The notes: generated by a model from the sequence alone, not told the origin. A stretch of 20,168 nt of DNA from Paramacrobiotus richtersi (GCA_034698045.1 JAQGAU010001265.1:1-20168), one strand, 5' to 3'. Shown: positions 10,387 to 20,168, numbered from the stretch's first letter. A program made the numbers and translations.

Positions 10387-10858
10387 ATGGGTATTAAAGT
10401 TGCGCGTTTTGTGACAGTAAAATTTGCAATGAGGCGAAGTTCGGAGAGCAGTTCATGCATCACATGCCACGCTGCTGCCCATCGGATGTCCACTTTTGAA
10501 GTGCGTGCGACTGGGGCCAAAATCACAAATGGGCACATAGCAGACAAGCGTCTGCTGTCTGTTTACATCAGATATAAATCATATAATGAACCGATGAACC
10601 AGTTTTTACGAGTGAGTATTTGTAGGTTTTGTATCTGTACTATACAACACAATTTATGCAACATAGCCAACCAGTGTCCAGCGTACACATTTCTACATGC
10701 GTAACTTGTACCGTGCGCTGCAACGAATTATTACGGAACAGTACAGTGCGAAGAGCATTCGACCACGCCGTCCAACATGCAGGATTAGGGCAAAGTTAAT
10801 CAACACTAGTCTTACCACTTTCGCGAGTGCCGGCTGGTCGGGGAAGATGGGTGTATAA
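10387..10858 (+). CDS. Unrecognised two-exon protein with a CxxCH motif (candidate)
   Basis: I do not recognise this family. Exon A (10387 or 10429 to 10611) ends at a strong donor, CGA/GTGAGT, in phase 0. A 70-base intron (10612-10681) ends in TCCAG, and exon B (10682-10858) resumes in phase 0 and closes at TAA. The joined product is about 133 residues from the first ATG, or 119 from the ATG at 10429. It is basic and Arg/Ser rich, with C-I-T-C-H in exon A and L-Y-R-A-L-Q-R-I-I followed by R-P-R-R-P in exon B. CxxCH is the c-type heme pattern, but in so short and basic a protein it is more likely chance. A TGA lies directly before the ATG at 10387. No signal peptide or membrane segment is evident. 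It could instead be the 3' part of a longer gene. Confidence 0.35.
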
Positions 10859-11546
10859 AAAAGTGTTTATGAATTCAACTTTGCTCCCTCGTCGGCCTAT
10901 TTTACCCTCAAACACCGCGGCTGACCACTGCTAATCCGCGACATGCCATGCACTATGGACTCTGTTGGTTGAAGGACTGCGACCTTCGGTTCAAAAGTCG
11001 CCGTGACGTAAATTTACCCGAAAGCAACGGTGCTCTTTCGATATTAAAATTTTTCTAGGATTTATTGTGAATCGGCATAAATTTTGGCCTTTTGGTGGCT
11101 TTCTTGTACCAACCAAATCTTGATGATTTCAAGTCCATATCCGTTCCCGGCTACGTATTATGGAAGCGTTCCGATTAGAACCCATGCTGTATGTGGCATG
11201 GGCGTTCGAAGAAAACGCGTATATAAAGATTCGTATTTACTCCGGTCGTTGCAGTGTCTATTTTCCTGAATGATCTGAATAACTTTTGTTTTCAAAGTCA
11301 TTGAGTTATGAGGAGGAGCAAGTATCAGGACTCTTTTCATTGGTGTTTAAAGTGTTTCCAAGTGTTTCCATTGGTGGTCATTAATAGTAGGTATCTGTAT
11401 ACATGAAAAAGACAAGAGAGGCATGTTGCCTTGTTAGTCATCTCTTTTTTGATCCGTGCTTTTGTGGGTACTGTTTGTGTGTTTTTAATTTGGTATGGAG
11501 AAAGGAATTTAGAATTTGGTTACTGTTTTGCTTAGTATTTCGTAGA
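10859..11546. promoter_or_regulatory. Region upstream of the THAP gene
   Basis: No convincing coding sequence. It holds a TATA-like element at 11220-11227 and a short direct repeat, AGTGTTTCCA twice near 11350-11370. A pyrimidine-rich tract ending TTTCGTAG directly before 11546 looks like a splice acceptor, so the THAP ATG may lie just inside its second transcribed exon. A possible ATTAAA near 11043 could serve the upstream candidate gene. Confidence 0.3.
11220..11227 (+). promoter_or_regulatory. TATA-box-like element upstream of the THAP gene
   Basis: TATATAAA followed by G, about 325 bases upstream of the THAP start codon. An initiator-like TTGCAGTG lies near 11250, at a plausible spacing. 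Core promoter function is a guess from sequence alone. Confidence 0.25.
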
Positions 11547-11878
11547 ATGCCGTACACCTGCTACGTTTTAAATTGTACCAGCAATGCTGCTGGGAATGTT
11601 GATGTTGTATTTCACACATTTCCAAATGTAATAAAGGATCCAGATCGTTATGGAAAGTGGGTGGATTTTTGTGATCGGGATGATGCACCTGCTAGAAGGT
11701 CCTGTATTTGTTCTGTGCACTTTTTGCCGGAAATGTACTGGAATGGGGATAAACAGTTAGGAAGAACTGGAAAACTGCGGCGTTTAAAGTCACATGCCGT
11801 GCCCAGTAAAAATGGGTTTAATGAGTGCAAAAAAAATGGGAGGAGAAGGTTCATCGGCAGCTATCGAAAATGATTCTG
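11547..11878 (+). CDS. THAP zinc-finger protein, first coding exon
   Basis: The THAP domain is a C2CH zinc-dependent DNA-binding module found in animal transcription regulators and P-element-type transposases. From the ATG at 11547 the frame starts M-P-Y-T-C5-Y-V-L-N-C10, has R-Y-G-K-W38, then C55-S-V-H58-F and the closing A84-V-P86. Zinc ligands C5, C10, C55 and H58 and the conserved Trp are present; the usual AVPTIF ending is AVPSKN. A TTTCGTAG acceptor just before the ATG supports this start over the in-frame ATG at 11403, whose leader is hydrophobic and unlike THAP proteins. As written the frame stops at TGA 11871-11873 (108 residues). From an A8 run at 11829-11836, however, the +1 frame runs open into a strong donor, CTG/GTAAGT, at 11878/11879, suggesting the gene continues. 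Confidence 0.75.
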
Positions 11879-12042
11879 GTAAGTTTTGTGTGGGCTCAAA
11901 ATGGTATTAATTTGTTTGGTTTACTTTAATTATTTATAAAGTGTCAATGACTGAACAAGTCGAGCTTGTTGGAGGTGATGTATGGAAAAAGATGTGTTAA
12001 TGGAGATAATTAATTTTAGACAATAATGTTTCTAGTTAGGTA

Positions 12043-12048
12043 AATAAA
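12043..12048 (+). terminator. AATAAA hexamer downstream of the THAP exon
   Basis: The hexamer lies about 170 bases after the in-frame stop at 11871-11873. It would fit a short one-exon THAP transcript. If the gene splices to 13874 instead, this is an intronic and possibly alternative polyadenylation site. Confidence 0.3.
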
Positions 12049-13446
12049 CCTGTAACATTATCATAACCGTTAAACATTACAAGAGACTCCAGTTGGCATC
12101 GTAGTTAATAATAATTTTGGAATAGTTTCTTTGAGAAATGGAGATTTCTTTACCTGTTAGAGGTGAATCGTGCAGAGTAGTGAATATTAGGGAAATGGAG
12201 CATGTGTGAAATTCCTTGAAAACTTTGGCAAAATGAAATATGTATTAATTTCTTTTTATTTGTTAACTTCCCGAACTGACTGAAACCGATGAGAAACCGG
12301 TGGAAATGTGAAACCGATGAGAATGACAATTGTCTCCAACTCGTGATGTGAGAAATCAGAATAGCCGAATCAAAACATATATGACGCAGCTGGAGGAAAC
12401 ATAAATCAGAGAAATAGCCATAAAAGTCAGACATATTAATGAACAGGGATATGCCGCTCGTTGAGAGCTATGCCCGCGGATTGCAGATTAGTGTACAACG
12501 AGACAGCCTCAGTTTCAGTTTGTGTTGTAATGGCCAATAAATCAGGGTTTGTGGGAGAGGCTTGTAATTAGGGACGCTTGGCTGTTAGTAATAAATTAGT
12601 TCACACAGACAGTTTGCAGACAGAAGTGAACATAATGATGCTGTACTGGGCTGGTAAAATTGCTTTTGTTATAAGAATCGTAAGAGTGTTAAGCGTTTCA
12701 AGTAAAACATAGCAGCAGAACGGAGATATCGCTGCATCGTGGTGCATCTGATAATCATGGTCCGAATGCATCATGGATCCATTGCCAGTCCGATTATACT
12801 GATAAGTTATTTTTTGTCAGTTTATTTCTGTCTTACTGGTGGTCGGAAGGATAGTATAGTGGGCGGTAATCCTTTTGTTTCTTCGTCAAACCAGTATCAC
12901 AATTGGGTTTATGTGAACTTTCGTCTGGTTGGCATGCGGTATTGAGTGTAAATAAAAATAATGATTGGAAATATCTGACGGCGTACATACAATCATAATT
13001 GATTATCTGTCATCATCAAATGATACTTTGTAAAAAAAGGTGCCACGCATTCTTACGATTGGCACATGTGAAGATGCTAAAGCAGTCTAAACACAAACTT
13101 TAAAAATTTGCGGCATCTTTAAGTCGACGAATGTCATACTTAAAAACAGGCACAAGCGCATTTAATCCGTCTAAATTTTGGTTCTCTTTGACTTTTATCA
13201 TTTAAATTCGATGATAGAAAACTTTCTCGCAATTGTCATTTTTCCGTCAAAAATCAAGTGATGCATGCGGAAAGAGTGTGACAAGCCCATCTGTACAGCG
13301 AATCCTTACGGGCAAGTATAACACAACTCTATATTTCTGTGTATGCTCTCGAAATTGAACAAGGTCTTTTGCGTTTGCAAACTGTACCAACCGGGTACAC
13401 TCATATATCTATTGAGGAGGCAGCATAATTTCTTTACTGGCCTTAG

Positions 13447-13605
13447 CCATTAGGGTCTCTGTTTGTATTATCCAGCGGGAATAAAGCGTCTCTTTCTCGT
13501 GCACATCCACAACCACCCGTTCATCGTTTTCTGCAGTACAGAAAACGGTATGAGAGCGCTTATCAGGCAGATCAGTCGGTGTTAGTTAGTCTGATCAGAG
13601 CTTGA
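13447..13605 (+). CDS. Possible unassigned exon (53 open codons, no ATG)
   Basis: This frame is open from after TAG 13444-13446 to TGA 13603-13605, with protein-like composition (P-Q-P-P-V-H-R-F-L-Q-Y-R-K-R-Y-E-S-A-Y-Q). It contains two good acceptor-like sites, TGTATTATCCAG at about 13475 and CGTTTTCTGCAG at about 13533. Neither joins the THAP donor in phase, so I cannot attach it to a gene. It could be a terminal exon of an alternative transcript or chance. Confidence 0.15.
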   Translation, partial: PLGSLFVLSSGNKASLSRAHPQPPVHRFLQYRKRYESAYQADQSVLVSLIRA

Positions 13606-13873
13606 GTGCTTTTAAATCTGGTTTGATGACAGCGAGATGCACTGGTAGAGAGTAAGTATCTGTTAAGAGTAAATGGTAGCAAATGGCATAATAAAGAGGT
13701 GATGGCTCTTACTGATGGCTTTTTTTTGAAACGGTACACGTAACGTGGAAACTTTAATATATAATAGATGAACAGATATAGTAAAGGGTTTAATAAGATC
13801 ACCTTATGAATTAAAAAATTTAATAAAATTAAAATTAGTTTAATAAAACTTTGTTTTAATACTGGCTTTGTAG

Positions 13874-14055
13874 ATGGATTGGTTTCAGTTGAGCAGAGTG
13901 ATGCTTGCTGCAGTGATGTGGTTGAATCGAGTACTGGACGAGATTTTCTGGATGAAATTCGGTTGAAATTAAATAATCGTTTCAGCACTTTCAGTTGCGC
14001 GGACATTTTTGCAGTCGCACTTTATAAACATTCAGTAACTCCATACAATAAGTAA
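13874..14055 (+). CDS. Candidate last coding exon of the THAP gene
   Basis: After the acceptor GGCTTTGTAG the sequence reads 2 + 59 codons to TAA 14053-14055. The translation is acidic and well balanced, with G-L-V-S-V-E-Q-S-D-A-C-C and D-F-L-D-E-I-R-L-K-L-N-N. It accepts phase 1, exactly the phase left by the donor at 11878/11879 when the +1 frame of the THAP exon is used, giving a GAT codon at the join. No known domain is visible. The link to THAP is inferred from phase and strand only; the segment may belong to another transcript. Confidence 0.35.
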
Positions 14056-14585
14056 CTTCCGTTACCATGGTGGTTGACGTCTAGACCTATCTATGGCTCC
14101 CAGTACGATCATGCCTCCCAGTATGATGCGTATCAGTTACCGTGTGTGTGAGCTCTACAATTCAAAACTCAGAATTATTATATCAAAAGCTGCAAAGAGT
14201 ACTTCTTTGTTTTTTGTCTACACTTTTAATATTTCTCCAATAATTTCTTCTATTCCTTTCCCTTATTTTTTTGCGCTTCCATAAATAACCAAGCGTAATA
14301 AAAAAACACGTAGCTTGGTTCTCCGGAGGATGTACTTTTTATTTTTCACTGAATCATCGTAAGCATAAACTGCTAACAGCTAAAGTGTTTATTTCCTTTC
14401 TTTCGTGCGCGGAAGATTGTTTCCTTTGCTCTTTTTGTTTACTGGATTAGTTTATGTTGGAACTGTATAGGAATTAATCACCTCTGGTAATGGAACGATG
14501 TAGGGCTTCTGCCCGTTAGTGTTAGCGTCGACGCGCGTCTGCTTGTCCGCACGGGATTCAGCATTGCTTTATTGCAGGAGCGTAT
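14056..14585. other. Non-coding region before the dynein gene
   Basis: It begins with a 32-codon frame continuing past TAA 14055 that contains a tandem 18-base repeat (14098-14127). The remainder is AT-rich with no protein-like frame. CTG/GTAATG near 14486 and a good acceptor TTTATTGCAG ending at 14577 could bound a 5' UTR intron of the dynein gene. Confidence 0.35.
14098..14127 (+). repeat. Two-copy imperfect repeat, period 18
   Basis: TCCCAGTACGAT at 14098-14109 is repeated as TCCCAGTATGAT at 14116-14127. In the frame that follows the TAA at 14055 both copies read S-Q-Y-D; the one difference (C/T) is synonymous. Confidence 0.6.
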
Positions 14586-14621
14586 ATGACCTTGGCATCC
14601 GATTCAGACGGTGAAACGTGA
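14586..14621 (+). promoter_or_regulatory. Short upstream ORF in the dynein 5' leader
   Basis: ATG 14586-14588 opens an 11-codon frame that ends at TGA 14619-14621, 12 bases before the dynein start codon and in the same frame. The TGA shows that the main protein cannot start further upstream. A regulatory effect on translation is possible but not shown. Confidence 0.4.
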
Positions 14622-14633
14622 ATTGGTGCCAGC

Positions 14634-17600
14634 ATGGAAGACCCGCTGGTGCCGATTGGAGTTCCCACTGGCCCAGGTCCAGGGATATCTGCTCCGGTGG
14701 ACGATGTCAATGTGGCGGCCAACGTGGAGGTGTTTCTCAACTATCTGCGCAGAACGGCGGTGCTGATTTTGGGAGGACATACACCATCCACTTTACCATC
14801 TGCTGGCCTGTTTGAGGATAAGGCATCGCAGGACGCAGTCAAAAAATTCATTACTGATCCGTCAGTACGGGTGATTTTGGCTCAAAAAATCCAGAGAAAA
14901 GGTAGTGTTCTTCGAGCTACAGGGCTACCATATGTTTCTCGCACCGTTTAAACGAATATGTTTCTCTGGGTACTGATTAAATGATTAATGCTTATTTTTT
15001 GAAAAATATTTTCGCTCTTTTATTGAAGAACATTGCCTATTTTACAGTTTTTTACCGAGTAGAAAGCTTTAACGAACGTTCTGCACGCGGACTAGGTCTG
15101 ATGTTAATGTCTGACGTCTGTTTCCTTTTTTTATCAATTTTATCACTGTTTTTATGGTTACATATGTGTGAAATAACATTATATGGAATGCACCCCTAGT
15201 TCTCGTGTGTACAGTTTTCTTTACCGGGCGGAGCTGGGTATCGGTAAATTTCGGTGAATTAATTCATCTTTCACCAGTTGATGAATTAACTATACTGAAT
15301 GATGCACTTTTGTTTTCACAGACGAGGAACCGGAAAATGATTCGGGTGGACTAGGTGACTCATCGGCTGATGTTTCCTATGCGATCTCAACCGAAATTGC
15401 ATACAAAGCTCAGAACATCGGCAGGTGCGTTGACTTGGCGCATAATACTTGAGCAGGTCCTTCTGTTCCTGGCTTCAGGGCTTCTCTCCAAGAGTGTGAC
15501 GCTTTATGGAAAAGGAAAACTAGAACTAGCACTGATTTGTGCCTATTGCACAGTACAATATCCCACAGGTATCGGTATGTCCAGTTTAGTCTAGCGTTAA
15601 CTTACACAACGAAATTCTGCGTGGGCTGAAGGGTAGCAGTTTGCAGATTGTTTACGGAAAAGCGAAACATGATTTGAAATGGCGCACGTTTCCGTTAGTC
15701 TGAATAATTTTTGTTATTTTACAGTGTTGCAATACTTAAACGGGGAACAGTGATTGACGTCGACAAGGATATTCCATCGCAGCTGATCGTTTTTGACCTT
15801 AAAGATGGGTCCCCACATGAAGTGTTTCATGCAGTTATCGCAGGAATTATGTCACCATTCTTCAAATCGTTCATCCGTAGTGAAAGCGGTGCTGGAAAGT
15901 ACGTTTAATTTGTTAATCAGACGGCTAGATAAAAAAAGACGTGTGCCGAATTTATTCATTCCTTTTGTCAGTGTGGCTAAGTCCGGAATTTGTTTACAGG
16001 GAAAACGATAAGATCGTCAGCACGGCAGAAAAAAAGTTAGCTGAACTGGAAACTGTTTTCCTGCATTTGCAACAGAATATCGGGATTCCTGAGGTCGTAT
16101 TGGTGCCACATCCGACAGTGGCTGCTGTCATTAAGAAAGCGAATGATGAAAGCCGCAAAGCAACGGTGCAGGATTTTGATCAGTGGATCGATGATCCGAA
16201 TTTTCTGAATCAGTTGCAAAATGGTGTGAACCGTTGGATCAGAGAAATTCAAAAAGTACCATTTACAGTGTGGTAGATTCTATTTTGAGGGGTCTTAAAC
16301 TCTGATTCACGTAGGTGACAAAACTTGATCGTGACTCGTCGACTGGATCCACTCTGCAGGAAATATCCTTTTGGTTGAGCATGGAAACTGCTCTGCAGAA
16401 AATCCAAGAAAAACGCGACAGTCCGGAAGTTGCGCTTACATTGGAGTTACTGAAGCAGGGGCGTAGATTCCATGCAGTCGTCAGCTTCGATGCCGATGCA
16501 GGACTGCAGCATATGATCGACCTTGTGTCGGATTATTGCATTCTCATGAAGGATTTCCCCATTCAGGAGCTTCTAACCGCTACGTCCCTGGAGAAGATTC
16601 GTGATGCTATTCGATTAATCTTTACGCATATGAGGAAAATCCGCAACACCAAGTATCCGGTCACGCGCTGTCAGTTTCTGGTCGAAGCTTTATCGCGGGA
16701 CATGACCGCGCAAATGCTGAAAGTATGGGATGTGAACCTTTTATGTATTGACTGGTACAGCACAAGTCTGTGATTCCATAGGTACTTGGCACGCGCTACC
16801 TGATGCATTACTCGTACGCCGAATTTGAAAAAGTGATCAAGCAGTGCTCAGATATTTTCATGACCTGGAGCGACGAATTCGAGAAAGTCAGTGCTACTAT
16901 GCGAGATCTGGTTAAGAAGAAGCGGGAAGAGAATGTAAAGCTGGTTTGGCGAGCCAGCACCGGTGCAGGACATAAGCAGCTACAAGCACGCATGGACGCC
17001 ATGAAAAAGTACGACTGTGTGAAAACTTTGTTGGATATTTTTCGGAACCATCCAAATGCAAAATTTTGTTGGTTGATTTTTGACTTGTAGAGCTGAACAG
17101 TATCGATCAAATTAGTACTTGAGATTTATCATCTAGTGCAAGATTTGTTAATTTCTTTCCATTTGTGAATACTTACAAGTAACGCACTGAAATGTAGGTT
17201 TCGATGGGGACATCAACAGTTATGCTCTGTCATTACCCGCGTTCTTCAACCAGGAGGCCTACCATCCATTGGTACGGATGAATTAGCTGGAGGAGATAAA
17301 GCGTCCGATGAAGTACAATCGTTGGCCAGTGTATCGGCAATCGAAGAAGTTAACTTAGCGTACGAATGCGTCCGGGAAGTTGACTGTTTGGACACGTCAA
17401 AGGAAGGTCAAGAAGCGTGGGATCAGGCGATTAAACGGTAAAAGTTGCCCACATTTTTTTATCTGTTCTGCAATAGGATGTGGTTAAACAGATACGAAGA
17501 TCGCGTTGATAAAGTGGAATCCAAAATCACAGAGCGCTTGCGGGACCAGTTGGGTTCTGCGCGCAACGCCAACGAAATGTTCCGTATTTTTTCCCAGTAC

Positions 17601-20168
17601 AGTGCGCTACTGGTGCGACCACGTGTCCGTGGTGCTATCCGGGAATATCAGACCCAGTTGATTCAGAAAGTCAAGGAAGATATTGAATATCTACACGATA
17701 AGTTCAAAGTAGGATATCAGAACACTGGTAACTGCATTGCTGATCGACAACGTGATTTTCCGCCCGTTGCGGGTTGTATCTTATGGACAAGACATGTAAG
17801 CTCACGCGCAGTTACCGCACAGCCGTATGAATCTCTATGATCCGAAAAAAATGTTCTAGATCGAGCGACATTTACTGGTACTGATGAGCCGCATCGAATC
17901 GATTTTGGGCCGTGGCTGGGAGAATCATGTCGAAGGACAGAAGCTGAAAGCTGACGGCGATAACTTTCGCCAGAAGTTGCAGGCCAGTATGGCGGAAACA
18001 TTCGAAGCATGGAGTCAACGCATGCAACAACGTCCGCTGGCCATTGCGGGGCGCATATTTTTGGTCGAAAATCAGCGGTTCCGCGGCAGTAATGTTCTTC
18101 GTCTTCGCGTTGATTTTCACCCGGAAATCATTTCTTTGTGGAAAGAGGTACAGTAAGGTAGTTTTCGTTCTGATATCACCAGAACTGTGTGCAGTACGGT
18201 TGGATATTTGAAGGTGCGCAACCTGAAATGGATGGGATTTCGTGTTCCAATGGGTACTGTTCAGAAGTCTCACCAGACCAATCAGTTGTATCCGTTTGCT
18301 GTTTCTCTGATTGAATCAGTCCGAGCGTATGAGAGAACATGCAACATCATTGCCAGCAAACCTACTCTCAGCCTATTGGTTTCCGGTCTGAAAGCAAATG
18401 TCCAAGCATGTATCACGGAAGTACGTAGATCTGGTTATGTTGATGTCATCCACTGTATTTCTTGGTTTCGCTGATTGGTTTAAGAATTCGAATTGTCGTT
18501 TCAAATTTGTTTGTCGGTTATGTATGGCTCATGACGTAGTAACCAATGATACTCGGTATTCTAGGGAGCCGATTTGGTATGGGAATCACATCGTGTTGAA
18601 GCTTTTGTCCAGAAGTTTTCCGATGCCACGTCCGTATTCCAAGAGAAAGTGGACGATCTTGTTTTGCTTGAGCGGCAGATCGATGTGGAACTTCGTTCCC
18701 TAGATACATGCTTATTTAATACCAATTCCTTTGCGGACATTTTGAATAAAATCCAGAAGAGCATCGATGATCTGAGTCTGCGTCAATACAGCAATTTAGC
18801 CGACTGGACCCTGACAATTGATGAGGAAGTGGAGAAAAAGCTGGCAGCCCGACTGCAGACAGCGCTGGTGGCGTGGCTGAAAGTACTGAATGGCAAAGAA
18901 GATGAACTGCAGAACACGGACACCGATGACAGTCCAACATCGGCTAGCCTGTCTATGTCTATTCCGAAAATCGAAAAAGTGGTCCATGAATTCCGAATTG
19001 CCAATCAAGTGATGTTTTTGAACCCACCGGTGCCACAAGGCCGCACTGATCTTCTCTCGCAACTGTGGAACTGGGCCAGTACGATTCTGGCACAGAAACG
19101 TCTTCAGAGCAGTCGGTACCGATCTTCCGTGAATGTGGATGACGAACAGCTGACTTCGACATACCAGTCCGTGCTTGTGCGTCTGCCAAATGGAGCACAG
19201 ATTCTGACAGAGATTTTCTTAGCGGTGGATGGATTAATTGCACAGGTTGAAGCGTACGTTCAGGAATGGTTACGGTATCAAGCCCTCTGGGATTTGCAAC
19301 CGGAAATGGTGTACGAACGCCTGGGTACTGATATGGAGAAGTGGATACAGATTCTGAGTGATATTAAGAAATCGCGGGCGACTTTTGATACGAGCGATAC
19401 ATCGAAAGTCATTGGACCGATTGTTGTGGATTTTGCAAGAATTCAGTCGAAAGTCACACTGAAATACGATCTTTGGCATAAAGAAGTACTCGGAAAGTAT
19501 GGTAGCCTTTTAGGGCAGACCATGCAGGATTTTTACGGATTGTTAACCAATCAGCGCTCCACTTTGGAGCATCTGTCTCTGGATGCTGCGTCCACTGGGG
19601 AATCGGTGAATTTGATTACTTCTATGCAGACAATGAAGCGGAAGTTGAAGGGTTGGGAAAAACAAGTGGAACTGTTCCGAGAGGGACAAAAATTACTGGA
19701 ACGGCAGCGATTCCAGTTTCCACCAAAATGGTTGCATTCGGAGAATCTGGACGGGGAATGGGGCGCCTTTACAGATATTCTGAAACGAAAGGACAGCAGT
19801 GTTCAGCAAAAGGTAATAGTTACCTGAGGGCATGCGTGCAGATTCAGAAAAAATTCCATTTTCCCGTTATGCATAATACTTTGTTATAGCTGAACAAGGA
19901 AGCTAGAGGTATTCCTTAGTATCAGTAGGCGTTAATATTAACTTCGTCTGCAGATGGGGCAACTCCAGAACAAGATTTCCGGTGAGAGCCGCATTCTGGA
20001 AACCAAAACAGCGGAGGCACTTGCACACTGGGATTCAGAAAAACCGGTGGATGGATCTTTGCGACCGGACACGGCTTTGAGCCAGATTTCTGCTTTTGAC
20101 CAGAGATTAAAGCGGCTGAAGGAAGATCGGGAAAATTTGAGTCGCGCTAAGGAAGCACTGGACATGCA
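14634..20168 (+). CDS. DYNC1H1: Cytoplasmic dynein 1 heavy chain, N-terminal tail (partial at right edge)
   Basis: The heavy chain is the motor subunit for minus-end microtubule transport; its tail dimerises and binds intermediate and light intermediate chains. Exons: 14634-14901, 15322-15424, 15725-15898, 16000-16255, 16315-16722, 16782-17008, 17198-17437, 17492-17795, 17860-18147, 18214-18420, 18565-19812, 19954-20168+. All eleven junctions keep frame and give about 1,312 residues, close to the matching part of the human protein. Near-identical landmarks in order: [143 protein letters not shown] and LEGEWGAF-like LDGEWGAF. The first ~90 residues diverge. An in-frame TGA at 14619 fixes the start. 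The linker and AAA motor lie outside the window. Confidence 0.97.

Larger units (their letters stand above)
11879..13873 (+). other. Putative long THAP intron or intergenic DNA
   Basis: About 2 kb that begins with a good donor (GTAAGT) and ends with an acceptor-like GGCTTTGTAG. Most of it is AT-rich and stop-dense. Two stretches are unusually free of stops: 12439-12580, where several frames on both strands are open, and 13447-13605 on the + strand. Near 12274-12322 the motif GAAACCGATGAGA occurs twice. I see no transposase domain, long repeat or RNA gene. Confidence 0.35.

Noticed and set aside
10429..10611. CxxCH motif taken as evidence of a c-type cytochrome
   Set aside because: No distal heme ligand, no signal peptide, and a very basic short protein; one CxxCH in this length is easily chance.
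11403..11546. Hydrophobic N-terminal extension of the THAP frame, signal-peptide-like
   Set aside because: THAP domains normally start at the protein N-terminus with M-P-x-x-C, and an acceptor-like TTTCGTAG lies directly before ATG 11547, so the extension is more likely intron or UTR.
13572..14006. 144-residue minus-strand frame with a membrane-like centre
   Set aside because: Its hydrophobic part is an AT-rich tract, and its N-terminal half is antisense to the better-composed + strand exon at 13874-14055. No family is recognised.
19880..19910. Possible tiny extra dynein exon after GTTATAG (CTGAACAAGGAAGCTAGAG/GTATTC)
   Set aside because: Joining 19812 directly to 19954 gives [11 protein letters not shown], which matches the human QQQVANLQMKI in length and sequence, while a 19-base insert would break the frame.
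1..20168. CRISPR arrays, insertion sequences, phage or viral genes
   Set aside because: No regular spaced repeats, transposase cores, long terminal repeats or viral domains were seen; spliced animal genes fill most of the window.

Overview
The window is eukaryotic, animal nuclear DNA. Genes are split by GT-AG introns (dynein introns 54-420 bp), there are no bacterial-style operons, and the products are metazoan families: kaptin, a PBX/Extradenticle TALE homeoprotein, the Hippo scaffold Salvador, a BRMS1/SDS3-type Sin3-HDAC subunit, a THAP zinc-finger protein and the cytoplasmic dynein heavy chain. Six recognisable genes in 20 kb with mostly short introns suggest a compact invertebrate genome. 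A tardigrade or another small ecdysozoan is my guess, but the sequence does not settle it.

Layout: 1-69, probable last codons of a + strand gene. 532-2834 (-), kaptin in nine inferred exons. 2835-3648, divergent promoter region. 3649-5729 (+), PBX/exd in five exons. 5730-6202, convergent 3' flanks. 6203-7267 (-), intronless Salvador. 7268-8181, second divergent promoter region. 8182-10008 (+), BRMS1-like gene in two exons. 10387-10858 (+), an unrecognised two-exon candidate gene. 11547 onward (+), THAP-domain protein, probably continuing to an exon at 13874-14055. 14634 to the right edge (+), twelve exons coding the first ~1,312 residues of the cytoplasmic dynein heavy chain tail; the AAA motor lies beyond the window.

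The genes do not form one pathway. Kaptin belongs to KICSTOR (mTORC1 restraint at lysosomes), Salvador to the Hippo kinase core, PBX and the BRMS1-like protein to nuclear transcription control, and dynein to minus-end microtubule transport. Two neighbouring pairs are head-to-head (kaptin/PBX and Salvador/BRMS1-like) and may share promoter regions; PBX and Salvador are tail-to-tail.

I found no clearly new system. The observations most worth checking are an apparent frameshift in an A8 run of the THAP gene with an in-phase downstream exon, a stop codon created at one kaptin splice junction, and the small unrecognised two-exon gene near 10.4-10.9 kb. Exon boundaries were set by hand from splice consensus, reading frame and remembered family similarity; no alignment was run.
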